This document shows, piece after piece, positions 1-12,100 of a DNA stretch of 64,000 nt; the first letter of the stretch is position 1; each line of letters starts with the position of its first letter. Position numbers and translations under genes: made by a program. The stretch covers positions 34,586,243 to 34,650,242 of the forward strand of contig OZ017796.1 in the NCBI GenBank assembly GCA_963969395.1, written 5' to 3'. Source of the stretch: Pseudoscleropodium purum. Lineage: Eukaryota > Streptophyta > Bryopsida > Hypnales > Brachytheciaceae. The notes below the pieces were generated by a model, which saw only the letters and a list, made by a program, of their open reading frames with translations, was not told where the DNA came from and did no database searches.

Positions 1-2174
1 GTATGGGAGGCAAGCCATTTCTAACCAATACCCCATTTTGGCAATATAGGAATTCTCTTTTCATGTAGAAGAAATGAACAACAATTATTTATAGCAACAA
101 TTTTTGACACAATTGTGGCACATTATGATTAGCTAATAAGACTTCAAAATTGCAACTAGACCTTGGTTGGAAAGAGGAAGCTCTAAATCACTATTATGGA
201 AGAAAGTCCATTTTCCACTAAAAAATTCACATTAATTCTATGTTGCAGAAAAAAATTTGGAAAATTATACAATCCTTTTGCTGCCTCTTGCTAAATATGA
301 GAAAATTTACCTTCTAAAGAAACCCACCTTGCAAATACTAAAAGTTGCTTAAGTGGTTAGAAATGGGTTGCCTCTCTTAGATTAAATCTAGAAAGATAAG
401 GACAACCATTTTTTGGTTTCATATTTCCTAGTGATTCTAAACATTTGTTATTAGTATATTTATTTGTTTAATAAAGTATTTTTCTAAACCAACAAGTACA
501 ATGTTCTTCAATCAATCTTGTATAGTGGAAGGCTCAAGAATGATTCGGGCATTAAAATGTGCCCCTACCAATGTGAGTGAAATAGTGTAGAAGGTGCCAT
601 AAATGGAATAAATTGTTTAGGTTGAAAGATGGAATTTCTAAGTTCATGCTTTTTGAGTATGGAGGAGTTGGCAAGGATTATCTAGAACATCATATTTCCT
701 CATATTTGAATGCTTTATGACCAAAAGCCAAAATCTGACTACAATTAAGGGATCAGAGTTAAGTGGCACACAACAAATCTCCATACCCTAATTTTTTTGA
801 TGAAGTGAATTCGTCTAGCATTGACAAGAATTTTCACAACATCCTATTTCTCAATTTTTGCATTGTCTCACTTGTTCTATGAACATTAGAAGAGATGGGG
901 GGGGGGGGGGGGGGGGAGGACGTTAGAGGGCCATTTCAGGCCTGTTCCCAACATTGTTCCCTTGGTAGATGAGGAACAATTGTTGTCAAATTTCGCTTTT
1001 TTGAAAAAAAATTTGAAAAAATTAGAATGCAAAAAAGCAGAAAAAAGATTTTAACTATCTTTTTGAAATTTTTTTAGTGATGTGGTAGTCACGATGCCAT
1101 GTCAAGCAATAGTTGCAAGCTATTGCAACGGTAATCCCTTGACATTGGCAGCCCAAGGAACTCACATTCCTCTAAGGGGGCTGAAAATCTTCTTATGATG
1201 ACAAGTCTCCATTCATTATAGTTGTAGCCTAGGAGCATGTATAGCACCTTCATCTTTAAATATTAGTATTAAATTCATTCTAACTTGGATAATCATGATG
1301 AAAATCTGAACTAGATTGTTCTTCACTTCTCTTGTTACTAAAATTTAATGCAATTTATTTTCATCTTTAGATTTCTCTACAAATGCATCTTTTCCTTTAG
1401 ATGAATTGTTTTCAAGCCTTCTACCTTACCATGAATTTTTTCTACATTTAAATTGTACTTTCCACAATATGGTCAATCAAAATGGTCATTTCAAATCAGG
1501 GCTTCCTTCACTTCTTTAAGGATCAAATGCAAATCTTTCTCATCTTTTAAGGATTTTTTTCTTAACTTTAAACACTTTACATGGCAATCTTCAATGGTAG
1601 GTGTTACACATTTACAATTCTCAAAAATGTTATTGAATAAATATTCTATAGTATATTTATGTTTCATCCAAGATCCCAAATCTTTAAAGGATATATAAAA
1701 AAATGTTTAAATTTTGGATAAGGTAAGAGCCGGTATTTATGCCATGTGACTACTTGCACCACTTCTTGACCATTATGTTTCAATTTGACTATATTTCTAT
1801 ATTTGAAAATTTGAAATAACGCTAATTGGGTGGGTTTTGAATTGTGGTGCAATTATGCTGAGAAAAGTTTTGGGAGTTTTCGAATTTTTGAAGGTATGTT
1901 GTTTTGAGTGGCTGGCCGTTAGAATGGGAATAGGAATGGTTTTTGATGGCCGGCCAGGTTTCAAATTCATCTGGAATTCCGAGGCCACGACTGACGTGGC
2001 GGGTTGAGAATGAAACATGGCTTACGTCAGTGCGGCTTGAGTGCTTTGCTGCTTCGATTCCATCCCTGAGGATCGGTTTCACACTCCAGAGTCGATGGAT
2101 GCTTTTCCGTTCCCTTGACCCCGGCATGCACGAACTACAGTAACCCTTCCATTCGCACATCCAAATTCCCACCG
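1..2174. other. AT-rich intergenic DNA upstream of FANCD2
   Basis: No gene is recognisable on either strand; the short open frames lack domain-like composition and overlap one another. A poly-G run of about 20 bases lies at 897-916. From about 1900 the base composition becomes richer in G+C and CpG, which marks the approach to the FANCD2 promoter. Confidence 0.6.
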
Positions 2175-3142
2175 CCCTGATACTGATACCCTCTCAACAG
2201 CGGTATGCCCGTGTAATTGTACTCAGCGTTGCCCGTCGTCGCTGCGGATGATAACTATGGGTGTATTGATACCCTATCTAGCTGAGTCGTGGGGGGTATC
2301 AATATCCGCCTCCCAGGCGGGAAACCAAATGTTTCCATTCCGCGGCTTCCTCAACACGCTCTCTCGTTTCTGAAACACCCGTGAAGTAAATTCCCAATTC
2401 AAGTTCCATGACGGATTTGATTCCCATGTTGTTGTTGTCGTCTGCAAGTATCCCTACTTTGTGAATGCAGGGCTTTGTGAGTGGAGGGAATTTGATTCAG
2501 TCGGATTTCCGAATGAACACGCTGTTTGCTGTGAGTGATTTCTTTAGTTTCGCACAAGAAAAAGAACTCTTCTAACATGAGCCTTGCCCGTTGGAGTTGC
2601 TTGTTTCGTCTGGGACGGGAAAGTTTATTCAAAGATGGAGAACGGTGGAAAGGATTCTGATTTTTGGCAATGTTTTTGTCTGGCAGAGATTTACAGGCAA
2701 GAGCTGCTCTTACCATAATTAATGTGTAAAGCTCTGTTTAGCGACTCTTTTTCGCCTCCGATTGTTTTTCCCGTGGTTCTGTTCCAAGTAATCTTCAGCG
2801 GAGACTACTATGTTTACGAATTATGAGGATGATTGTTGTCGACCGAATTATCGCCTTCGAGGAAGCGGCCGCTATAATAGTTGGTGATTTGGGAGTTGGA
2901 GGATCTCTTGTTTAATCTTAGACAGGAAAGTGTATGGAGGGATGGTTTTGAAGATTCCGACTTGTGCGTCTGTTTTTGTCTGAGAATGATTTGGAGGCAA
3001 TTTCTGCGTTACCAGACCTAAGGTGGAAGGCTCTTTGTTACCACTCTTGATTTTTACCCGGTTCTCTTCCATATTATCAGAGGGTTTGAAAGTGGACGCT
3101 ACTACGTTCATGAATTTCGAGGATTGATTGTTGTGCTTTGTA
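2175..3142 (+). promoter_or_regulatory. Probable promoter and 5' leader region of FANCD2
   Basis: This GC-richer stretch lies directly upstream of the FANCD2 start codon. An E2F-type site (GGCGGGAAA, reverse TTTCCCGCC) lies at 2316-2324. An 11-bp inverted repeat, TATTGATACCC at 2264 and GGGTATCAATA at 2294, could form a cruciform or bind a dimeric factor. Control of DNA-repair genes by E2F at S phase is established in plants and animals; its operation here is inference. The 3' third consists of two diverged tandem units, listed separately. No clear TATA box was found. Confidence 0.5.
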
Positions 3143-3170
3143 ATGTCGCCGTCGAGGAAGCGACCGCCAA
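2590..3170 (+). repeat. Diverged tandem duplication of the FANCD2 5' region
   Basis: Unit 1 (about 2590-2875) and unit 2 (about 2892-3170) align in the same order. Both contain a shared GTTTTTGTCTG block followed by a GGCAA block, a GGTTCT(C/G)TTCCA block, an ACTACNTNTTNATGAATT-like block, and finally TCGAGGAAGCG(G/A)CCGC. Unit 2 carries the FANCD2 start ATG at 3143. In unit 1 the matching position reads ATTATCGCC, so it has no start codon there. Identity is roughly two thirds by eye with small gaps, so the duplication is old. Confidence 0.6.
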
Positions 3171-6100
3171 CTCACGGAGACGTCAATGAGCGGCAGGGCA
3201 CGCAATCTGTGCTCCGCAGACGCACGAATCAGCAGCAAGAAGGCGACGCGTTCGTCAGCTTGCTATCGGAATGTGGTTGCAGATTATCGCCTCAGGGGCC
3301 AGTCTTATTATCCCGTGAGCTCCAGCAGCGTCTGGAGATCCGGTTGACCAGAGATGCATCAGCTGTTGGACCTTTTCTGGCGGGCTTCCAATCGCACATA
3401 GATAATGGGGAGAATTTACACAGGTTAGCAATGTTTCAATTTGTATTTGCAGAATTGGTAGCGAGAGAATGTTTGAGTAATTTTCCAGATGTGGACCTCG
3501 TGATCTTGGAGGTCATGAGAGAGCAGCGAATTCTCTATCTCGCGGTGTTCCAGTTCCAATTATTTTTAGATGTATCAGCCTGAGTTGAAACTTTCTGTCT
3601 TAGTTTCCTGCTGAAACCTTTGATGCGTACAACATGCTCCTCATGTTTTGAGCACTTTCATATAATTGATGTGCCTGCGTGTTACGAATTGGTGCAGGGT
3701 GTTAATGCCGATGGCAAAAAGTAGTAATAGTGCCGAGGCTCGAGCTGGTTTTAGTCTGGCACGAATCTTGCTCACTGTCACCCCTATCCAAACAGCAGTT
3801 GCTAATGTCTTGTTGGAGAAACTTCCTGAGCACATAGGAGATGACACTGGCAGTACCCTCCCTGCGCTCATGGACAGTATACCAAGGTACCACAAGAACT
3901 CCTCCATACCTAGCCAGCTGGTAGTGGTATTCCTCGTCTTCTTAATTTCACTGGCCCTTTCGTACATTGCCAGAATCGTGTGAATTGTTTCATTGGAGCT
4001 TCTGAGAGTCAGGTCTCAAGTTTCCTTGATTGCAGTTGCTGCACCAGTTGTGTGCTGTGAGTCAAAATTTTCGATTTTTTAATGTACTGGTATTGGTAAG
4101 TATTGGCGCTTTGATAGAGTCATCAATCCAAATATTGCTTTGTCTGTTTCTCTAGATCGTTTCTATGTACTGCTTTGCTTTGCTGCAGAAGTACTGGCAG
4201 CTTCGACCGAGTAAGATCGTTGAAATTCTCGAGTTCTACATGTTATTGATTTACAGTGATTTGTTGTAGCAATCCACTTTATAAGTTCTCTGAAATTCAT
4301 GATCCTGCACGCAGACTTATTTTGAGCCAATTTCGGTGGCTCAATTTCCTTGTTGATAGTAAGAGTCTTACAGAGAAACTCCTCGAGGTGTTGACAATAT
4401 GTCCACTGGCACTGAAAAAGGAGATTATCTCGTTTCTTCCCGAAGTTATTGTGGATGCAGACCATGAGATGGTAATGCAGGCCTTAGAGCAAATGTTACA
4501 GGTGATTTCTTCCGCTATCAATAAATTGTTATGGCTCTCGTATGTGAATTTCTTGCCTCGTTTGCTATCCAAAGAACTCAGACTTCTGTCGTTCTTTTAA
4601 GCATCGAAAGGGGCATCATAACTGGTCGTCTACATATCAGTAGGCATGGCTTTCCAATTTCCTATTAGTCTCTTCCTGTCCCAGTCGAGTGATATTTTGG
4701 TCGAGGTAAGCAGCGAGTGTCTTCTCAATGATTGCTTTTTGGGTTGCAATTAGACTCGGAACTGCCATACAGACATTCCTACTGGCTGCATCTGTTTGAC
4801 TTGTGATGACCGTTTGTTAGTTTTAGTATGTAGACGGTTGTTTTGCTTACTGATTCGTAACTTCTTCGTGCAGGAAGATCTAGAGCTTGTAGTGCCAGTG
4901 TTGGATGCTTTTTCGAACATGAATCTTGAACCTGAACTTTTTGATCAGGTGAACATATTGAAATGCATTGATGAGGGCTTTTCTGCTAAAACTGTGTTGT
5001 TGGCGCTCACTTGTTCTTGTGCAGCGATTTGAACTCTTCGTACATTACATCTGAATAAGGATGCTTAACTTTTAACTTCTACTTCGTCAAATGGTTAAAT
5101 GGTTGACGACGACTATTTTGGCTTACATCTAGCGTTGGATGTCGTGCTATTTATACTCTTAATTTATCGGTAGTGCTTTGTATCCAGGTTGTCAGCGTTG
5201 CCGTTTCCAGCTTACGGACGGCAGATGCTGAAGACTTACCGCTTGTCATCAAGTTTTTGCTTCAATCTGCATCAAGCACAAGTATCAAGCTGATTATTCA
5301 GCAACTGCGTGAACATCTTCAGTTTGTTACTATCTCTGATGTGCGTTCATCTAGGCCTGATCGGAAACAGAAGGGGTTAGTGAGTGCTCCAAATTGCGAA
5401 GCACTGATCCTTGAGGCCATTCGGTCAGGACTTCGTATGCAGAATGTAAGATACTTTGCATCATATTGAGCCTTTGAAGCTTTCCTTAGGCGGTCTAATT
5501 GCAGCTTTGGAATGTGATTTTGAAACGATTACTCCATAGTTTTGTCTGAGTGAAATGTTTGATATGCTTCTCGATTTTTTAGCTCGACCATCTCATAGGC
5601 ATCTGGGATTACATGGGATATAGGTTAACTTTGTATGTTCTAAATTTTTCATTAGGCCTTATTGTAGATCATATCAATCTATGTCGTCCCTTGTCGTGAA
5701 TGATCATCTAATTGCCCGCAGTATCCATTCTCTTTTAAGACCCATGGAGCTTCTGTGAATGTAAACTCCTTTCACCGCTGCGACTGAATGCAGATCGCAT
5801 GTGAAGCTGTTCTCAAGGAGATTCGAAGTCTTGAAGGTGTTCATAAGCATAAAGTGGTAGACATCTGGTTTTTATTGATCATTCATGGTAATGGAGCCCC
5901 ACACCGTAAGGCGGCCGAGTCCTTGTTGAAGCGGAAAGTAATCCAGGGTGAAATCACACCATCTTTGATTAGGCTGTGTGTGCATGGGCGTGGAGATTCT
6001 CTTCAGGTTTAGTCTGTGCCAAATACCCTGTGTGTTTAATTAGATGCTTGCGGGGTCACAAACTGGTTGTGGATTTTTGTGCTGCTGTAAATTTTTGCAT

Positions 6101-9100
6101 TCAGCTTTTTCCTGAGAATGATATTGGATGTCTAGGATTATTTCAAAACTTTGCTATCAGTTGGTGAAAGTTTCTTGAGGAACACCGAATTGGCCACACA
6201 TGAATTTGGCACTCAGGTGTACATGCTTCTCTTTGAAGAATTTGTTGGTGATTTTTATAGACGAGAGGTACGTCCCCATCGATTCATTCTTGATCTATTC
6301 TCTGATTTAGATATGTATTTGATACTGGGCAGAATTCTGGGGACAGTCGGGACACTTTCCATATAGCTAAAATTACCAGAGCAAGCTGTTTTTTTTCCTC
6401 AAATGATATTATGATAGCATTTCAGATAATATCTTATAGTGGTTCACTGTGATTGGTCATGTTATAGTAATGGTATAGGGATTTAATGCCTGAATCTGTA
6501 GCCCTATCGTTTTGAGCTGTCATATGAGCTATTTGAGCCTTTGCAGGTGTTGGGGTCACTTATCACGCATATTGGATCTGGTATTTCAACTGAGATTGGA
6601 GCCGCTTTGGATACTTTATGGTTGATCACAAAAAGAAAACCTCAAGAGCTGCTACCAATGTCGACTTTCTTGAATGGTGGGCACTATTACTTCATAGATG
6701 GAGAAATTTCAAAGAGAATGATGACTGTAATGCTACTTCAATTCAGTGTTGATTGATTTGTGGACGACACTTGCTAGTGTGTTCATTTGATGGCTTGCTC
6801 ATTTCAGGCATACTGGACTACTTGGAAGGTTTTCAGGACACGCATCTCCACCAGGTTGTACGACTTTTCTTGAGTTCCTGGCACTCGAATGCTTGCGTTA
6901 AACGCGTTGTATGGATATCCATGTTCGTCATGAAATCAATGAAGATTTGCTCATGAACATCTTCCCCCAATTCCATCCCTGCAAGTGCGTCTTGTTCCTG
7001 CTATTTTCGTTAGCATTTTCTCATTTCCTGTTAAACCAGTATTAAATTTATGGCATATTAATTTACGTTAGGATCCTTTCCCACAGGTTTACAGGGTGTT
7101 TTGTCATATTGCCATGGCTGCCCGAGGGCGTAGAGGGACTTCTAGCGGTGTTTCTGTTGCGGATGATCTACTTATAATAGTGCGCAAGCAGGTCAGGTGA
7201 CATTCTTTGGTAGCTTAGTTTTTTCCTGTATGAATCTCTCTGGATTCAGATCTCCTGGTGCAAATGAGAAATAGTACAGTGAAAGATGGACGGGAATTGT
7301 GGAAATCACATGTTATTTCACTCTGAATTGATTTCACGCTGGGAAATTGGTTTTGTTCTGTTATTCTTGAGTTGATTTCGAATTTGAGTTAGGATATCAT
7401 GCATTAACAAATTCCTGCAGAGCGACATGGAAAGTACTCTTTTGCCGAGGATGTCGTATACCGTTGAATTCATCTCTTGTGATTCGTTGAGTCATTGGTC
7501 CCTTCGAATATTTTGTAATAACGCTGTTGGGAATGTATCATGGTAATACTCTGTGCCACATTTTCGGAGAGCCGAGCCAGTGGGAAGCGGAGCTAGAATG
7601 TCAGTTATCGAACTTGATCAACCGAATGGTTTCTCTTGAAGACTTGATTATTAATCTTCCATTTGAGTAGGAAGTGTTCTTTCCCAGTTTCGATATTTTG
7701 ACTTGTGCCAGACAATACTGAATTTGAAATCTCATTCTTTTGTTCAGATCTCAAACCCAGATTTAAAATACAAACGAATGGGAATCATCGGAGTTTTGGG
7801 TCTTGTTACTTGCTTGGGGCGTAAAATAAGTGAGGAAGATGACATTGCTGCAGAAGAGATACCTACTGAGGTTAGTTTTACAGGTCTCGTGCTAGGGTGT
7901 CATGAGTCGTTTAATGGCAGTCCTTGATTGTGTCTTGTTTATAATGTAATTTGTTGACGGGGAGAAGGTAGGATGCTTTCAGATTACTCTAAACACTGGA
8001 GGACATATATCGTTGTCACCAACATCGTTTGCACCTGTTTCCGCTGTTTCTGTATCTTGTATTATTCAACTGTAAGGACTGCTCATGAGGTTGCTTAATC
8101 ACTGGTTATATATCGTCTGTTACCAAGGAATCCAGTCTCAAAGAAGCTGTGGCGCTTCTGCAAATGAACATGGACGCGTGCAAAACATCAGCAGTTGCCC
8201 GGGGTTACTTCTATGACGAGTTGGCCAACCAGTTGGAGGCCTCTGCCTTGCACCCGTCAGTAGTAGAATGGTGAGTGGTGTCTTTCGTTTCAGCACTCTT
8301 CAGTTTTTTGTCTTAAGTTCAGCTTCACGTGACCCACTCTGGGGATCGATTCGCCAAAGTCATTGGTTGGATGTTGGAGATATGCTTGATCGAGAGTAGA
8401 GAACATTATCCTCTAATGTTGGGATCCTGTATCAAATGCATGCTGGTTGTAGTTGGTGTTCTGATTTCGAATATCTACGAACTTGTTGCTGAATCTGAGT
8501 TACTTTAGGTATTTTCCTGAATCTTGTCATTGATTCCAAGAGAAAATTTATGTATCAGTAATCTTCCGAGTCATTTTCTAATGATTTGAGTATTTCAGGG
8601 TTGCTGTCCAGACTGAAGAATTCTCTGCATTGTATCTTGGGGATCTTGAAGGAGGTCAGCTGCCTGATTCACATGGTAGTTGCAGTTCAATTGCAGGTAA
8701 TTGATCATGATTTTTTTCGTGGTTCAATGCATCTTTCTACTTTACTGAAAGTATGAAAGAGTGGTATCTCATTGAATTTGGTGATAAATATGTTGAGATC
8801 TCATAAAATTTGTCTTGAGATTAGTCACTTGGATTGATAATTTGAGAGGCCTTCACTGGTATATGAGGAGTAAATTTTGGTCTTACGACAATGTTTGGAC
8901 TTGCAGGTGAAGTTTGGATGAATCTGGATGGTGATATGTCCCCCATTATACTAAATGTTCTGCCTATGCTGACTGTATCTTCTGATAAGAGGTTTTCATT
9001 CTAATCCGAGCCACGCATTCAGTGTCTTTCTTAGTCTGAGATCTAATGGATGCCGAAATTGGATGCCTTGTGGTTATACTCACACTAGCTCCATAGAATC

Positions 9101-12100
9101 AGTTAATTATTGAAGCATGTCGCTGAGTCGAATCCTTGCTGACACATGTCATTAATTGTGTATTGTTCATACGCGTTTCAACATTTTCTCGACTGCTTTC
9201 TGCGCAGCTTATCTCAATCATTACTGTACCTACCTGCCAACTTTCGTCTGCTCGCTGCGGTATGTTACATTATCTGTCATCTATGTGTATTTCTGCATTT
9301 GACACGAGAGAGAAATGAGAGAGCTACTTGTTTTCTTACGTCTGAAGCCTTGTCACAGTCGCTCTAAGCAGGTGAAATACCAATGATATTAGACACCTTT
9401 TCGTGTCACCAGGCAAGGTGTAACTCTACAGTTCATTATTCACACTGCTTCCCGCAGGTGGAGCGGGAGGCAAATCAAGGCTCGTTGGGCGGCATTGATG
9501 CACTTCTAGGATGCCCACTGTATCTTCCAAAGCATGAGGTCCGTGAAGTAACTTCTTTTATTCGCAACTGGGGTCTACATTGGGAGACCCTGGTACTTGC
9601 TTTTCTAGTATGATGCAACTCATTGTGCTAATTATAATCATTGTATCTAGGCACGAGTTCAGTGCAATCAAATGAACATCTACTACAGCATAATTTTAAA
9701 CATCTTTCATTCAACTAGATCATCTAGCGTAGTAAAATGCGTACGTCCATTCAAAATTTATGAAAATGACCAGTAGTCATATCTTGTGCAGCTGCTCCTT
9801 GGCGAACAATGGAACGACCTGTCAAGAAAAGTAAAGGAGTCTTGTTGCTTTTCATTATTCTACGCTATCAACTGGATAAGAGAACTGGTAATTTTTCTTG
9901 TTGCCATGTTCTACCACTTTCACCAGGATCCATTCTGTATAAGCGGAGCTCTCCAGGTCTGATGCCTATGATTTCTGCAGATAAATGCGTTCTCTACCCA
10001 GATTCAAACACGACTAGATGACAGCGGCTCACAACTGACACTAGAGGAGACGACTACAAAGCTTTTCAATCGACTCCGAAATTTATTGTATGAATTAAAT
10101 CTCAATATCCTCTACTTTCAGTTACAACTCTGCAATTATGCAGTCTCATAGCTGTTTGAGCGCCGTTTGGTGTTTTATCTTATAATTTTAATTCAGATCT
10201 ATTTATCCTTGTGAACTATGTGATCAAGAGTAAACCGTGTATTGTACTACTTTATGCTCTTGATGATCGCTTTCTACGCATTTGGTCTTGTCTCTGCAGG
10301 TGCTTGGAGCAGCGGTTGAATGAGTGTCTGAAAGCGGTGCCTCGTCTGTCCTTACCCCAGCTTCACTTTCTCGTTGATGAATCTGTTGGTGAAAAAATAG
10401 AGAAAAAACAAAACATCTCGTCCAAGGATGCACAAAAAACGGGTCAGAAAAGGAAGACCAAGGTATCGAAGAAAGAGAAAGCTGGCGTCAATGTAGATAA
10501 TGCCCCAAACGCTGGAGATGGCCACACTCAGGCCTCTCAACGATCACAGCAAGGGCAGACACCTGGAGCTCCTGCAAATGTCACAGAGAGTGTTCCGGTT
10601 GCTGACAAAACCACCGATGTGCCAAGTGAAAACGGGCAAGGGACTTGTACAGTGCTCGAAGAGCAAAGGTGGAAGTTTCGAGCTCTCACTCTCACATGTA
10701 CAGCTATCTTGTCAATACCTGAGGTATGTCTTGGAATTTTTGCACACTTGCAGTCCTCGATTTCGGACACCTAATCTGTGTCGCTGCGCACTGTTCACGA
10801 AAATAAATTGGTTAATTAATTTAGGCCTCTTGATAATCCCTTTAGTTCACCTATCGAGCAGCATGATTCATTTTTTGTAGATGTTGACCCTGCTAGTCTG
10901 TTTTCTGTTGGCAGCATAGTATTTACCTCCTCATCAATTTTGAGAGAGGTGGGCGTAGAGCAGAACCTTAGGGGGCTTCTATTGGAACAGCTTGTTAATA
11001 GACGATGGACTGCTTGCAAAGACACAGTATCTTGTAGCACAATTTTGATTTACCGCTCTAGATGATGCTTTTACAGTTTAGTGGACTTCTCAATCAGTCT
11101 CGCACAAGTAAATTATATACCTAAGTTCTTCTAGTTGGATAGAAGCTAGAAGTTTTTATTTATATTTTTTTTTTTCATCAAGGGTACATATTTACTTTGA
11201 AGTGATTTTTCGTTTCAGGGCACAAATGCCGCATGCTGTACTGATTCGTCTTGTCAGGTAACTTCATTCTAAACCTAGTTACAGGTCAGGTCGTGACGTC
11301 TGATCGTTTGCTACACACCCCATCTTTCTGTGGTCACTGATTTTACCCATCTTCACCTGGGTAAGTAGGTTTGAGGTCATGAAGTAGCCAATTGACGTTC
11401 TTGTTTGTGTATGCTAGCTTCCCCTCTATCTCTACATCTTACAAGATCTATACAATAAGCTGGATATTTCATTAGAGCAACCGACTCGAAAATTGGCTCC
11501 TTGGATAGTTACTGCTCCCACCCCAAAGTTACCCTCTGGTTTGGGATCCCTGAGTGCTGCTGATGTTTTAAAGAGGCTGCAAACTGTCTTCCCAAGTCTG
11601 AGGCGGCACTTGAATTCTGCCGTTTCCCAACTTCGTCCAGGTAATTTTAGTATCATCGTAGAGCAGTTGTCTATAGAACTTTCGTGGACTGAAATATCCT
11701 TTCATGTACTCGGTTTGGAAAATCTCTTGATTTGAAATAGCCTTGCAAAATAATGCCAGGAGGTCATTTCTCCGAGAGAACGGATGAAGAGCTTGCACTT
11801 TGTGAAGGGCATTGGAAGGCGCAGTCTACTGCCGCAGGCAACCCAGCAGGACTGAGTCCGGATGTCTCCCCCAAAGAAACTGCTCAATCTTTTCTAATGT
11901 GTACACTTCGATGCCTAGGCAAGGTACTGTTTATTCTCGTGTGTGACGTATCATCATATTAGCCAGTTGGTCATTGAGCAGTTTTTGCCGGTATTATCAA
12001 CAGGATGCTGCCTTTTCTTTAGTAGATTTTTCTAGAAGTATCTGGTGATGCGTATACTGTAACTGTTAATTTGTTAATTTTTATCTGTTTCTCCAGGTTT

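Noticed and set aside
10817..10946. A possible extra FANCD2 exon (frame containing VDPASLFSVGSIVF)
   Set aside because: It has weak splice sites and no match to the family. Joining exon 10300-10723 directly to 11219-11257 keeps phase and matches the plant-type order of motifs.
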